Positions 16,477-26,079 of a DNA stretch of 64,000 nucleotides are shown piece after piece. The stretch spans positions 3,100,001 to 3,164,000 of the forward strand of contig NZ_CP073105.1 in assembly GCF_018138085.1 (NCBI RefSeq), read 5' to 3'. This DNA comes from Stutzerimonas stutzeri. Lineage in GTDB: Bacteria; Pseudomonadota; Gammaproteobacteria; Pseudomonadales; Pseudomonadaceae. Under the pieces are notes generated by a model, which saw nothing but the letters and a program-made list of their open reading frames with translations, did not search any database and was not told the origin of the DNA. The position numbers were made by a program, and so were the translations under genes. How positions within the stretch are numbered: position 1 is the stretch's first letter; each line of letters begins with the position of its first letter.

Positions 16477-16874
16477 AAGCCCTCTTGATGGTCGGTTTGG
16501 CCGCGGTGTCCGTTACGGGTTGCTCGGTCGAGCCACTGACGCTGCAGAACGACGTCACCTACATCGCCGAGTGGATCGGCGACGAACCCGTGGTCGGACG
16601 TAATCCGGTCTCGCTGACCTTCAGCGAAGACCGCGCGTACGGCAACGCCGGCTGCAATCACTGGTTCGCCAGCTACCGGCTCGACGGCCAAAAGCTGCGC
16701 TTTAGCGAAATCGGAAGCACGCGCAAGATGTGCGCCGAGCACATCATGAAGCAGGAACAGCACTTCCTCGAACTGCTCTCGCAGATCGAGCGCTGGGATG
16801 TCTCCAAGATCGACCAACTACGCTTCTGGCCCACCCAGGGTGCTCCACTGCGCGTCTGGCCCGAACAGAACTGA
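16473..16874 (+). CDS. META-domain lipoprotein (HslJ-like)
   Basis: From the ATG at 16473 the product is 133 residues with a lipoprotein signal (VSVTGC, Cys17). The META-domain signature is seen as LTFSEDRAYGNAGCNHWFASY followed by LRFSEIGSTRKMC and the EQHFLELL helix. Family members such as HslJ are envelope proteins linked to novobiocin resistance or heat shock, but the biochemical role is unclear. It is coupled to the preceding CxxC protein gene. Confidence 0.82.
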   Translation: MKALLMVGLAAVSVTGCSVEPLTLQNDVTYIAEWIGDEPVVGRNPVSLTFSEDRAYGNAGCNHWFASYRLDGQKLRFSEIGSTRKMCAEHIMKQEQHFLELLSQIERWDVSKIDQLRFWPTQGAPLRVWPEQN

Positions 16875-17201
16875 TTGCGCCAAAGCGGGGCACCGTCTGC
16901 GCACGAAGCACCTTCCACAGGCGCGCACGCCCCGTTTCGAGCTCGACGCCGCCCGGGGCGCCCTTCATGTTGCGCTATTCCTCGGGCAGCCGAACCTGAA
17001 GCCTGCCACCGAACCCCGCCCGAACCGTGGCTTTCAGCCGCCCTATCCTGCCGGAGCGGCGCTCAGATAGGCCGAAGCGACGCGGATTCGGACAATCTCC
17101 AGAAATTGGCACGACCGATGCAATAGCTCAGTCATAACCAGTTTCGGGGGCCCTGGTACAGGCAGGCCAGGGATTCCCCTCTTTTACAGCAGAATGACAA
17201 G
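16875..17201. other. Intergenic region, no gene seen
   Basis: About 330 bases between the META-domain gene and the end of the msh operon. Short open frames exist in several phases, but none has a ribosome site or a recognisable product. Apart from the terminator at 17202 I see nothing here. Confidence 0.4.
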
Positions 17202-17224
17202 GGGGCCGCTCAGTGAGCGGCCCC
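17202..17224 (-). terminator. Hairpin at the end of the msh operon
   Basis: A perfect 10-bp stem GGGGCCGCTC/GAGCGGCCCC with a 3-nt loop lies 5 nt past the stop codon of the mshQ-like gene. The following minus-strand sequence (TTGTCATT) is only weakly T-rich, so termination strength is uncertain. Confidence 0.65.
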
Positions 17225-17229
17225 TCTGT

Positions 17230-20200
17230 TTATCGATAAATCTCTCGGCGAAAGATCAGCGGTCGGGCACCAGCGTAGCCGCCAAAGCTAGCGGTCGCGC
17301 TGGGGTTTGTCGCGCCGTTACCCAACCAGTCGAAGTAAAGCCAGCCGGGCACCTGCGGAGTCACTTGCAGCGTGCCGACATTGCCGGTGCCTGGCGCGCT
17401 CAGGGTCAGGAATCTCACGCCTTGCGAGGCTGCTCCAATCGTGACGCTGGTCTTGCCAGCCGTCAGTCTGCCGGTTGGATTGTCCAGTGTCGCCTCGCTG
17501 ACCGCAGTGCAATTCACATCGGCCAGCGCGGTATCGGTGACGAAAGCCGTTCCGCTCCAACGTTCCAAGTAAAGCGGCAGGTTTAGCGGGCTAACCTCTG
17601 GCCCGGACGCCCCTGTCAACCGGTAACGGCCCAGAACCACCGATGCGCCACTCATGGGAAACGCGTAGTCGATCGGCGTATTGGTTGCCGTGGCGCTGGC
17701 GACGAAGATCCCATCCGAATCCACAAGCTTGGCGCGTGGCGTGAACACAGAAAGGGTTGCGTCGAATTGGCGATCATCGGGTCCCGGACTGGCGGCCCGC
17801 AGATAACGCAGCCCCAGATCGTCAGGGGCCAGAAAGGTTTTCGCCCCGTCACCCACAACGTCGGAGACGCTACCGAAAGCCGAACCGCTCGCTTCCAGCC
17901 TAGCCGCCACGCAATTGGCCTTGTTGGCCTCCGATGAGCAATCGAGCGATGCCGGCTGCCCAGCCCCTGGCTTGCGAGCATCCAACGCCACGCGGCCGGT
18001 ATTTGAAAAATACGTGGGCGCCCAGCTGCTTGCGAAACGCCAGAACATATCGCGGTCGTAATTGGTAGTCACCATGCCACTACGATTCATGCCGCTAATC
18101 GTCAGGCTAGGCTTTGCGGTAATCCTCAACGGTTGGGCCTGGTAGGTAATGCCATTGCTGCAAACATTACCCAGGCTGCCACTTCCCGCCGCAGCCAGAT
18201 AAGCGGGCGTTACTCGACCAACATTGGCCGAAAGGCCTCCAGCCACTGTTTCGTTATCGAGGTAACCACCCGCTGGCGGGGTAACCTTCATGCGGAATAC
18301 CCCAACCTCGGAAAACTTCACCTGTTGCACCACCTCGGCGCTGGCAGCGCTGTATCCGGACGCACCCGGCAAGTGGTCATAAGTTGTCCGTCCGTCGAGG
18401 CTGGTATTGCTGGATAACAGGCTAAGCGTACCCGCCGCACCGCCGGATGGCTGGACCAGCTCCGAGATGATCGCGAGATTGCTGTGCCGAAAGTTGGGCG
18501 TGGTTGGGTTGCCGACACACAAGTCACTGTCGCCGCTGTCCGACTCCCAACCCACCGGCCGAAAGCGCACCGGGAAGCCATCGCCCGCCGCGATGAAAGC
18601 CGGGCACGTTGCATCACCCGCCGCACAGGTCGTCGTCGTGGCGTCGCTCCAGGCCGCGGGTTTGACACAAAACCCGACCGGCTTGACCACGAACTGCCTC
18701 GCGCCGGACATGATCAAATCGGCATCCTTATTGGCCGCGCTACCGGTATAGCGCACATTAAGCTCCAACTTACCGGCGTCGTTGTAACGGACATTGATGG
18801 GCGCCTGCGCATTGTCGTTGAACTTCAGGCGCATCGTGGTAGGGGCGCTCGCATTCGAGGACACAGGGGTGCCGTTGACCTCCAGAGACCGACCGGCGCC
18901 GGTATTGGGCTCGATGTAGGTCGACCATACCGTCAGATCACGGTCGACCTTTTGGAACGCCGGCACACAGCGTTGCGTAGTCTGGTCCTTACGGACGGCG
19001 TTGATCATCACTTCGCCAGAGAGCTTGTTGGATAGCTGCGTGGGGATATCGAACACGAAGCCCGAATCGACGAACTCGACGGCACAATTGACGCTCAGGC
19101 TCCCGGAGCCGATTTTGCATTTGGTTTCGGTATACGGCTTGGCGGCTGGCGTTGAAGCGCCTACCCCCAGCGTCACGGTGCCACTGGTCGTACGCGCCAG
19201 CGAAAACGCCCCTGTGCCACCTGTGAAGGTCTGGGTATCACTGCTGACTACGCCCTTGTTTGCTGCGGTTAACGTGGCCGTGGCGGTCACAGGCTCGGTG
19301 TACAACGAGCACGCGGCATCCAGGCAAGCCTTGACCGTGACCGGCATCGGTGAACAAGTCAGTCCCGTCTGTGGAGCGAAGATCTCGAAATGATCAATTT
19401 GCGCGCCCACCGCATTCATTTTGTTGGCGCAAACCTGGAGGTCATCCAGCTCGTGAATATTGACGTTGCCGCCCGTAGAGCCAGTAAAGCTGAGCATGAA
19501 GTCTTTCGGCACGGCGCCTTGACCGCTGTTGGTGCGCACGTCGTAGGGCGCAATCAAGGTGGTGTAATTGTTGCCGGTGCCGCCTGTGTCACGCTCAACC
19601 TTGACCAGCGTCTTGCCAGGCGTACGCGAATCGACGGTGATGCGATAGAGATGTCCGGGGCTCGGTGTGCTGGTGGCCGAGCCATTGTCGATGCCCGTCG
19701 CTAGGCTTCCGGTGCCGGTCAGATAGGCGTATTCGCTGCTACCGGAACCTCGAATGGCTACTGCATCGCTGCGCGAGCCCACCCCACCCACACGCCCTTC
19801 CGTGGGATTGGAATAGTTGCCGAACTCGTCGAGGCCGATGCCCAGCCAGCCGCCGGCGAAACCGGGTATGCCGGTTTTTTGCGCATACCCCAAGGAGCCG
19901 CCGAACGCACCGGGCTGCGGCGTCACACTCGCGTCCGACAGGATCAATGCCATGCCGTCGGCGCCACGGCTGCTCTTGCTCGAGTAACCGAAGTACTTGA
20001 ATGTCACGGTGATGAGGTTGTTGGCGGCCGGAAACGTTCGTTGCACGGTGGCAGCGGTCGATGCATCGCCCGTGTCATCGGTCATCCGCAGGCGACCATT
20101 GACGATCCTCGGCGTCCCAAAGGTTCCACTGCGCGAGGTGACGACCCAGTCATTGCCCAGCACTGAGCGAGCGAAGGTGTCAGCAGAGGTCGTCAGGCAG

Positions 20201-21306
20201 CTCGGCGTGATGGCACCGTCGCAAAGGTCGGTCGGAGTCGTTGCCGTTGGGGTGCAAACGCCATAGACATGGCTGCTTCCGGTACCCGTGATGGTCGTAT
20301 TACCCCAGGTTGCCGCCGTCACGTTGCCATTTACAACGCTGTCGTCGAGCCGGACCTCGTTGGTGGTGCTCATGTTTCCCGTCAGGGTGGTGCGGCTCAG
20401 AACGATATTGTTGCTCGTCGCCGTCACGTTACCCGTCACGTTGGTACCGGTCAGAGTGATCTGGCAGCAGTTGCTGCTGATCGCACCGGTCACAGATCCG
20501 CCAGTAACCGTGACAGCACCCGACGTGGCAGCCAGGCCTCCACCGAATACCGCCGCGTTACCGACAATCGTCTGGCCCGTAACGCTGCCCCCGACGCGTC
20601 CACCCTCTACCAAGATAGTGCCGTAGCTATTGCTGACACTGCCCGCGATCACCGTGCCGCTGGTCGCCGTGACATCGCCGCCATTTACCAGGTTGGCTTC
20701 AAGCGTGCTTGCCGATAGCAGACTCGTTCCGGTAACCGTCAGGTTGCTTTTGAAAGTCGTGCCACTTGCGGTGAGGTTGTTGTTGACCCGGGCAGTCCCG
20801 CTGATTGACGTGTCCGTCAGGCTCGTAGCGCCACTGCTTAACAGCGTGCCGGTAACCGCGGTTCGGACAAGGGTCACCCCGCCGCTGCCGGCCTCGACCG
20901 CCCCGTTCACGGTCGTGGTGGTGAGAGATATCGCGCCACTGGTCGAAGTCATCGACCCGTAGACCGTATTGGTCCCCGTAGCGGTCAGCGGACTGTATCC
21001 AGAGTTGAGCGAGACGGACCTGCTTGACGTGCCGATCACGTTGCCGCGTAGAGCGAATCCGCCGCTCGCGGAAACGTTTACATCGCCAAGTGGCCAATCG
21101 GCGGTAAGCGTGTCACCGCTACCCAGCGACACGGACCCTGAGCAATAAAAAGTCCCGCTATCGTAAGACCAATTACCGGTACAGGGTGCGTTGGTGCCGT
21201 ATCCGAAATACCAATAAAAGGAATAGTTCGCCGCAGATGCCAATCCAGGCGACATGCACAGCAACAACAGCAAGCTGCGTATGACTGCTGAAGTCTTAGT
21301 TCCCAC
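17230..21306 (-). CDS. mshQ: MshQ-like giant adhesin: repeat region, L-type lectin-like domain, DUF6701 C-terminus
   Basis: A large secreted protein of about 1358 residues, the last gene of the msh operon. A GTG at 21306 gives a clean Sec signal (TKTSAVIRSLLLLLC then ASA); an ATG at 21342 and the open frame to 21393 are alternatives. Residues about 65-350 are Thr/Ser/Gly-rich short repeats (TGTxVTGNVTA type), probably a beta-solenoid. Residues about 373-630 resemble an L-type lectin/concanavalin-like fold, with ADGMALILSD, GGSLGYAQ and GWLGIGLDEFGNY. The remaining half matches the DUF6701/MshQ type. It probably sits at the pilus tip or surface and binds glycans. Confidence 0.8.
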   Translation of the reverse strand: MGTKTSAVIRSLLLLLCMSPGLASAANYSFYWYFGYGTNAPCTGNWSYDSGTFYCSGSVSLGSGDTLTADWPLGDVNVSASGGFALRGNVIGTSSRSVSLNSGYSPLTATGTNTVYGSMTSTSGAISLTTTTVNGAVEAGSGGVTLVRTAVTGTLLSSGATSLTDTSISGTARVNNNLTASGTTFKSNLTVTGTSLLSASTLEANLVNGGDVTATSGTVIAGSVSNSYGTILVEGGRVGGSVTGQTIVGNAAVFGGGLAATSGAVTVTGGSVTGAISSNCCQITLTGTNVTGNVTATSNNIVLSRTTLTGNMSTTNEVRLDDSVVNGNVTAATWGNTTITGTGSSHVYGVCTPTATTPTDLCDGAITPSCLTTSADTFARSVLGNDWVVTSRSGTFGTPRIVNGRLRMTDDTGDASTAATVQRTFPAANNLITVTFKYFGYSSKSSRGADGMALILSDASVTPQPGAFGGSLGYAQKTGIPGFAGGWLGIGLDEFGNYSNPTEGRVGGVGSRSDAVAIRGSGSSEYAYLTGTGSLATGIDNGSATSTPSPGHLYRITVDSRTPGKTLVKVERDTGGTGNNYTTLIAPYDVRTNSGQGAVPKDFMLSFTGSTGGNVNIHELDDLQVCANKMNAVGAQIDHFEIFAPQTGLTCSPMPVTVKACLDAACSLYTEPVTATATLTAANKGVVSSDTQTFTGGTGAFSLARTTSGTVTLGVGASTPAAKPYTETKCKIGSGSLSVNCAVEFVDSGFVFDIPTQLSNKLSGEVMINAVRKDQTTQRCVPAFQKVDRDLTVWSTYIEPNTGAGRSLEVNGTPVSSNASAPTTMRLKFNDNAQAPINVRYNDAGKLELNVRYTGSAANKDADLIMSGARQFVVKPVGFCVKPAAWSDATTTTCAAGDATCPAFIAAGDGFPVRFRPVGWESDSGDSDLCVGNPTTPNFRHSNLAIISELVQPSGGAAGTLSLLSSNTSLDGRTTYDHLPGASGYSAASAEVVQQVKFSEVGVFRMKVTPPAGGYLDNETVAGGLSANVGRVTPAYLAAAGSGSLGNVCSNGITYQAQPLRITAKPSLTISGMNRSGMVTTNYDRDMFWRFASSWAPTYFSNTGRVALDARKPGAGQPASLDCSSEANKANCVAARLEASGSAFGSVSDVVGDGAKTFLAPDDLGLRYLRAASPGPDDRQFDATLSVFTPRAKLVDSDGIFVASATATNTPIDYAFPMSGASVVLGRYRLTGASGPEVSPLNLPLYLERWSGTAFVTDTALADVNCTAVSEATLDNPTGRLTAGKTSVTIGAASQGVRFLTLSAPGTGNVGTLQVTPQVPGWLYFDWLGNGATNPSATASFGGYAGARPLIFRREIYR

Positions 21307-21712
21307 TGGCTTCGACCCTCGCGTGCAATCGCCTGTAGGCATAATCCGGACGAGTCGCAGGCGTCGGCGCGTTTTGCGCAACGGCGTCGACACTGAACAT
21401 CGTCACCGTCTTGCCGTTCTCGCGAGCCGGATAGACAGTCGCTACGCAACTGACCGACACGCCGGAAAATTCGGCCAGCGTGCCGTCCAACGCAAGACTG
21501 CCAGAGCCCGCACACGCGCCGTCCTTCACAGCACGCCGGATGCCCCATTCAAGACCGGCCCTCGCCGCCTGGTAGGCGCGGGCCTGCTGCAGTGACAAAC
21601 TCAAGGACCCGCCGGTATTGATCGACAGGCGCGCCATGCCAATCACCGCCAGCGCAACGACGATCATCACGAACATGGCCGCCACCAACGAAAACCCGCG
21701 TTCACGGCGCAT
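21296..21712 (-). CDS. mshP: MSHA biogenesis pseudopilin-like protein MshP
   Basis: A 138-residue protein with a prepilin-like start (MRRERGFSLVAAMFVMIVVALAVIGMARL): cleavage after the Gly before FSLV and then a hydrophobic helix. The Glu5 equivalent is replaced by Ala (FSLVAA), as in MshP/PilX-type minor pseudopilins. The tail contains two Cys. It overlaps mshO by 11 bp and runs into the mshQ-like start. Confidence 0.8.
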   Translation of the reverse strand: MRRERGFSLVAAMFVMIVVALAVIGMARLSINTGGSLSLSLQQARAYQAARAGLEWGIRRAVKDGACAGSGSLALDGTLAEFSGVSVSCVATVYPARENGKTVTMFSVDAVAQNAPTPATRPDYAYRRLHARVEASGN

Positions 21713-22580
21713 TGTCGACTTTCACCTGTTGTTGAAGGGTGATGGATTCGCCCTCACGCGTGAGTGTCAGGCTCAGCGTCACCAATCCCGGTCGCTGTGG
21801 CGTGCCTGGCTGGTAGTTGATCTGGCAGCCGGTCACGTAGGGCGCCACCCGCACGGCATCCGCCGGCAACGTACTCGGTGCGGTCGCCGTCAGGGTCGTG
21901 CGGGTATAGCGCGCCAACTGTCCACCTTCGGCAGCCGGTTCACAGCGATAGCCGATGACCTGGTCAGCCAGATAGAACCGCCGCTGCGGTGAGGGATACG
22001 CAAAGGTGAATCCTGCGGCCGACAGGCCATTCAGGCTTACCTGTGTTTCGCGACTGGTGGCGTTGGCTGCAGCAGTGAAGGAAGCGCCAGTGGGTGTGAT
22101 CACCCCCGGGTTGGCATAGGCCCACACATTGGCCCCGGCCGAAGGGTTGCCACCGCTACTGGCGCCCAGGTTGTAGACCACCAGCCAACGGGCGCCGCTG
22201 ACATCGAAGTTCGGATCCAGCACCTGAAAACCATCACAACGGCCATTGGCCGTCTCGCACCCACTCAACTCGGCGGAAAAGCGCAGGCTATCGCTCCCGG
22301 CCCGGTTGGAGACATACCGGCCGGCATTGAGGATATTGAGCATTTCCAGCGTGCGGCCGTCGGCCGACTGACGTACCGAGTTGGGTACCGCCAGGCGGAT
22401 ATCGCGCGCCGCTCGGTTGAGAGCCAGAGACGCCAGTTCTACCAGCTCGCCGCGTCGGCTCTGGTCGACATACGCATCCAGCGGTCGCTTGAGCACCACC
22501 GTGATCATCACCAGGACGATGGCGCTGAGCGCAATCACGATGACCAGCTCGACGAGGGTGAAACCACGCGTTGGCTTCAT
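21702..22580 (-). CDS. mshO: MSHA minor pseudopilin MshO
   Basis: From the ATG at 22580 (GGAG 8 nt upstream) the product is 292 residues; a TTG two codons upstream is also open. It has a type IV prepilin leader MKPTRG/FTLVELVIVIALSAIVL with Glu5 present. The middle contains a Cys pair and YRCEP. Within MSHA systems MshO is a larger minor pilin of the tip complex. It overlaps mshD and mshP. Confidence 0.82.
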   Translation of the reverse strand: MKPTRGFTLVELVIVIALSAIVLVMITVVLKRPLDAYVDQSRRGELVELASLALNRAARDIRLAVPNSVRQSADGRTLEMLNILNAGRYVSNRAGSDSLRFSAELSGCETANGRCDGFQVLDPNFDVSGARWLVVYNLGASSGGNPSAGANVWAYANPGVITPTGASFTAAANATSRETQVSLNGLSAAGFTFAYPSPQRRFYLADQVIGYRCEPAAEGGQLARYTRTTLTATAPSTLPADAVRVAPYVTGCQINYQPGTPQRPGLVTLSLTLTREGESITLQQQVKVDNAP

Positions 22581-23074
22581 GGGCAACGCTCCACGCCGCT
22601 AGCGTCGATTTCGCCATAGCAGGTCCGCATGCCGGCGAGTTTCAGCGCCTGGCCGGACGGATCGATAACGGTCACCTCGACGCGACGGGCCAGTACTCCA
22701 TTCCAGTCAGCCAGATTGGCAACAGCGACCCGTACCCGATACTCCGACAAGCCGGTGATGGCGTTGCCCGCCGCATCGCGCGCGCCCTGATCATCCAAAT
22801 CAGCGTAATCACAGAGGTCGTCGAACCGTGCACGTGGCAGGCCAACTGTCGCCGCACAGCTTCCGGTATTGAAGCTGCTCGGGTCGAGGTAGGGCTGCGT
22901 GAGGATTTCTTCGAGGTAGCCTTCGGCAATCGTCAGGCTCTGTTGGCGCAACATGGGGTCAGCAGAGCGGCCAACCATGGATGCCATCGCCGAATAAAGC
23001 GCAGCTGCGGCAATCCCGATGATCATGATGCTGATCACCAGCTCGATCAGCGTCATACCCTGCTGGCGCTTCAT
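22577..23074 (-). CDS. mshD: MSHA minor pilin MshD
   Basis: A 165-residue prepilin with leader MKRQQG/MTLIELVISIMIIGIAAAALYSAM, in which the first mature residue is Met rather than Phe and Glu5 is present. The EGYLEEILTQPYLDP stretch is typical of MshD. It overlaps mshC by four bases (ATGA), which implies coupled translation. Confidence 0.82.
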   Translation of the reverse strand: MKRQQGMTLIELVISIMIIGIAAAALYSAMASMVGRSADPMLRQQSLTIAEGYLEEILTQPYLDPSSFNTGSCAATVGLPRARFDDLCDYADLDDQGARDAAGNAITGLSEYRVRVAVANLADWNGVLARRVEVTVIDPSGQALKLAGMRTCYGEIDASGVERCP

Positions 23075-23535
23075 TGCACCAGCCCGGTTTCGGCGGTCAC
23101 ACTGAAAGTGAATGCACCGATGGTGGCGCTCGCCGCGCTGGAGGGGCGCCCCAGCGAGTCGAACACCACGGGGAAATTGGTGGCCGATACCGAGACGCCT
23201 GCGGGCAAATCGGTATTGGCAAAGGGTATCTGGCCGTCCGGCCCCTGCACCTCAGCGCTATAAGCGCCGGAGGTACAGTTCGCGGCACGGCGCAGCTGGT
23301 AGCCACCCGCGCCCAGGCTGATCTGCGTCAGGCAGCCGCTGGCCAAGGCTAGCTTCTGCGCGTAACGCACGGCCGAGACCGTCTCTTCGAAAAACAGGCG
23401 CTCATCGAACACCCGCCGGTCAAAGAATCGCGGCCCCACCACAGCGGCGAGGATGCCGATGATGACCAGGGTCAGCACCAGCTCGACGAGGGTGAAGCCG
23501 GATTGGCCACAGTGCATACCTATTTTTTTATGCAT
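23071..23535 (-). CDS. mshC: MSHA minor pilin MshC
   Basis: A 154-residue prepilin-like protein with GQSG/FTLVELVLTLVIIGILAAVVGPRFFD. The ATG at 23535 gives a 13-residue leader; an ATG at 23517 (MHCGQSG) would give a shorter, more usual leader and has AGG close by, so the start is uncertain. Two Cys in the C-terminal half may form a disulfide. It sits between mshA and mshD. Confidence 0.8.
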   Translation of the reverse strand: MHKKIGMHCGQSGFTLVELVLTLVIIGILAAVVGPRFFDRRVFDERLFFEETVSAVRYAQKLALASGCLTQISLGAGGYQLRRAANCTSGAYSAEVQGPDGQIPFANTDLPAGVSVSATNFPVVFDSLGRPSSAASATIGAFTFSVTAETGLVQ

Positions 23536-23609
23536 TTATCGACGGACTACGCTGAGCGGACCACGCACATAAAAAGGCCTTAGCCAATCACCAGCGGCCT
23601 ACTAGCGGA

Positions 23610-24089
23610 TCAATTACATCTGGCCTTGGTCACATTCGACGTGTTGATGGCTGGAGCGGCATCAACTGCCGCCGTGGTGCCGGCAGCAGCGGTGTAGTTG
23701 GTTGTGTAAGTAAAAGAACAACTGCTGTTTGCATTCGAGGTCACGGTTAGAACGTTGCCAGTTGCTGTGACGGTATAGTCAGCGCCGCTCGTTTCAAGTT
23801 GAGCAGCCTCGCCGATGCCCTCGTTGGTGGCTGCAGGATATGTCCCAATCATTGCGATAGATTTTCCTTCCAAGGTGATAGTGTTACCGGTCGGCTTGGT
23901 CACCAGCGCTTGGGCATGCGCAATAGCTGACGCCGACTTCACCGAACCAGCGATGCCCTGCATAGCAGCCACCCGAGCATCAGTACCAAAATCCGCAAAT
24001 CGCGGCAGCGCAAACGCCGCCAAAATCCCCAGTATCACAATCACCATAATCAGCTCGATCATGGTGAAACCGCTTTGTTGCTTCTTCAT
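23610..24089 (-). CDS. mshA: MSHA major pilin MshA
   Basis: A 159-residue type IVa-like prepilin. The leader is MKKQQSG, cut before FTMIELIMVIVILGILAAFA with Glu5 present. The globular domain has two Cys, one in NSSCSF and one four codons before the end (KARCN), the expected C-terminal disulfide loop. A strong ribosome site (GGGAG) precedes the start. The gene order mshB-mshA-mshC identifies it as the major subunit. Confidence 0.86.
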   Translation of the reverse strand: MKKQQSGFTMIELIMVIVILGILAAFALPRFADFGTDARVAAMQGIAGSVKSASAIAHAQALVTKPTGNTITLEGKSIAMIGTYPAATNEGIGEAAQLETSGADYTVTATGNVLTVTSNANSSCSFTYTTNYTAAAGTTAAVDAAPAINTSNVTKARCN

Positions 24090-24110
24090 GGTGTTGCTCC
24101 CGTTGTGTAA

Positions 24111-24659
24111 TCAGTTGAAGGTGACGAAAACTTCGCCGGTATTGGCGTTGTACTCGATGATGTCGTCAGCCCCATCGAGCGTGTAGGCGTACAGGCAGCG
24201 GGTGCCGTTGGCCGTGGCGGTGAAGGCCGCCTGGTTCCCGTTGACCGTGGGCGCCGATGCTTGCAGCAGGTTGCCCCATAGCCGCCGGCATTCGTCGGCG
24301 GTCATGGCCGTATTGATCCCCGGCGTTCCACTGCGCTCGGTGCCTACCGGCCAACCGGCCGCGTTGACGTCGAGCGTTCCGTTGCCATAGCCCGCCACGT
24401 TGATCTGGCAGTTGCCGGCGACGCAAAGGTTGGTGCCGCCATTGCGATTGAGCTCGTATTGCCCGCGCAGGAGCGACACCGCCGAGGTAAACGCCCCGCC
24501 AGCGCTGCGCACCGCGGCACGGTGAGCGTCTTTGGCCGAATCGATGAAGTGCGGAAGCGCTACTGCGGCCAGGATGCCGAGGATCGCGATCACCACAACC
24601 AACTCGATCATCGTGAAACCTGTTTGCGGTTTGTTCATGCGTTGCCGGTTTTCTGTCAT
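24111..24659 (-). CDS. mshB: MSHA pilin protein MshB
   Basis: A prepilin of 182 residues from the ATG at 24659, which has GGAAAGG nearby; an ATG at 24638 (MNKPQTG) would give a more typical leader but has a weak ribosome site. Mature sequence begins FTMIELVVVIAILGILAAVALPHFIDSAKDAHRAAVRSAG. Cys pairs (CVAGNC and later CRRLW and CLYAY) are present. It is 21 bp upstream of mshA and is probably a minor pilin. Confidence 0.8.
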   Translation of the reverse strand: MTENRQRMNKPQTGFTMIELVVVIAILGILAAVALPHFIDSAKDAHRAAVRSAGGAFTSAVSLLRGQYELNRNGGTNLCVAGNCQINVAGYGNGTLDVNAAGWPVGTERSGTPGINTAMTADECRRLWGNLLQASAPTVNGNQAAFTATANGTRCLYAYTLDGADDIIEYNANTGEVFVTFN

Positions 24660-24737
24660 GAGCCTTTCCAATTTCCGTTCAGTAGCAATTGCCATGCTGG
24701 TTTCGTCGGCTGCCGACAGACGGCCGCCGGTACGCCG

Positions 24738-25979
24738 TCACCCTCTTCCCTGCGCCGCTGCGCCCAGTTCCCACATCGGCAGGAACACACCGAGCGCCAG
24801 CACCAGCACCATCACGCCCATGCAGACGATAAGGATCGGCTCGATGGCGTCGGCCAGTTGCTTGAGGTCGTAGTCGACTTCCTGTTCGTAGAAATCGGCG
24901 ACTTCGATAAACAGGTCGTCGAGGGCGCCGGTTTCTTCGCCGACGGCCATCATCTGCAGCACCAGCGGGGTGAACAGGCCGCTGTTGTACGCCGAGCGTG
25001 TCAAGGCTTCGCCACGTTCGACGCTTTCGCGAATGCCGAGAATGGCTTGGCCGATATGCCGGTTGCCGACGCTGGCGCTGTTGATCGACAGGGTCTGCAA
25101 CAACGGCACGCCGGCGCGGTACATCATCGCGAAGGTGCGGGTGAAGCGCGCCAGGGCGATGCGTTCGAAGATGCCGCCGACAATGGGCAGGCGCAGTTTG
25201 ATGCGATCCCAGTGCAGTCGGCCCGGATCGGTCTCGATCCATTTGAAGAAGGCGTAGAGCCCACCGACAATGCCGAACAGAAGCAGCCACCACCAGTCGC
25301 GCATGAAGTTGGAGGTGCCGATCAGCACCCGCGTCGCCCAGGGCAGCTGCGCGTGGAATTGCGCGAATACCTTGGCGAAAGCCGGAATCACCAGCAGGTT
25401 GATCACCGCCAGGGCGACCCCCATCGCGACCATGACGAAGATCGGGTAGCGGGTGGCCTGCTTGATGCGCTTGCGGGTTTCGCGCTCGAGCTCCAGATAG
25501 GCCGCCAGCTGCTTGAACGCCTGATCGAGCTGGCCGGTGTTCTCACCGACGCTGACCATGCTGACGAACAGGTTGTTGAATACTCTCGGGTGCGCATTGA
25601 GGGCCACGGCCATGGATTGGCCGCTTTCCAGGCTGGCGCGCACGTCCTGCAGGATCTGTCGGAAGAACAGGTTTCGATTGGATTCGGCCAAGCCGCCGAT
25701 GGCGCGGATGATCGGCACGCCGGCCTTGCTCAGGCTGTACATCTGCCGGCTGAAGATGATCAGCTCGTCCAGATCGACCCGCTTGCGACGCAGCTTGTCG
25801 CGCAGCAGCGCCAGCGCATCGCCGCTACCGACGGCCCCAGCATCGCTGGCATCGATGGTCAACGGCGTGATCTGCCGGGACAGCAACTCGCCGGCAACGG
25901 AATCCGCGTTGGCACCGTCGAGTTCGCCGCTGACCTTGGCGCCCTGCGCGTTGCGGCCGGTGTAACGGAAGCTAGCCAT
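24738..25979 (-). CDS. mshG: MSHA inner-membrane platform protein MshG (GspF/PilC family)
   Basis: From the ATG at 25979 the product is 413 residues. It has an N-terminal FRYTGRNAQG stretch, two T2SS-F domains and about three membrane segments near residues 165-190, 215-235 and 370-395. The repeated G-V-P and GEETGALDD/GENTGQLDQ motifs mark both F domains. It anchors the assembly ATPase to the membrane. No mshF gene follows; only a short gap separates it from mshB. Confidence 0.9.
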   Translation of the reverse strand: MASFRYTGRNAQGAKVSGELDGANADSVAGELLSRQITPLTIDASDAGAVGSGDALALLRDKLRRKRVDLDELIIFSRQMYSLSKAGVPIIRAIGGLAESNRNLFFRQILQDVRASLESGQSMAVALNAHPRVFNNLFVSMVSVGENTGQLDQAFKQLAAYLELERETRKRIKQATRYPIFVMVAMGVALAVINLLVIPAFAKVFAQFHAQLPWATRVLIGTSNFMRDWWWLLLFGIVGGLYAFFKWIETDPGRLHWDRIKLRLPIVGGIFERIALARFTRTFAMMYRAGVPLLQTLSINSASVGNRHIGQAILGIRESVERGEALTRSAYNSGLFTPLVLQMMAVGEETGALDDLFIEVADFYEQEVDYDLKQLADAIEPILIVCMGVMVLVLALGVFLPMWELGAAAQGRG

Positions 25980-26079
25980 CAGACTGCTGCTCCGCTTAGA
26001 GGTACCTGCGCAACGTGCTCGATGCATGCAAGCAAGCTGCCCCCTACAGAAGCGGTACCGCGCGGCATCGGCACGACGT

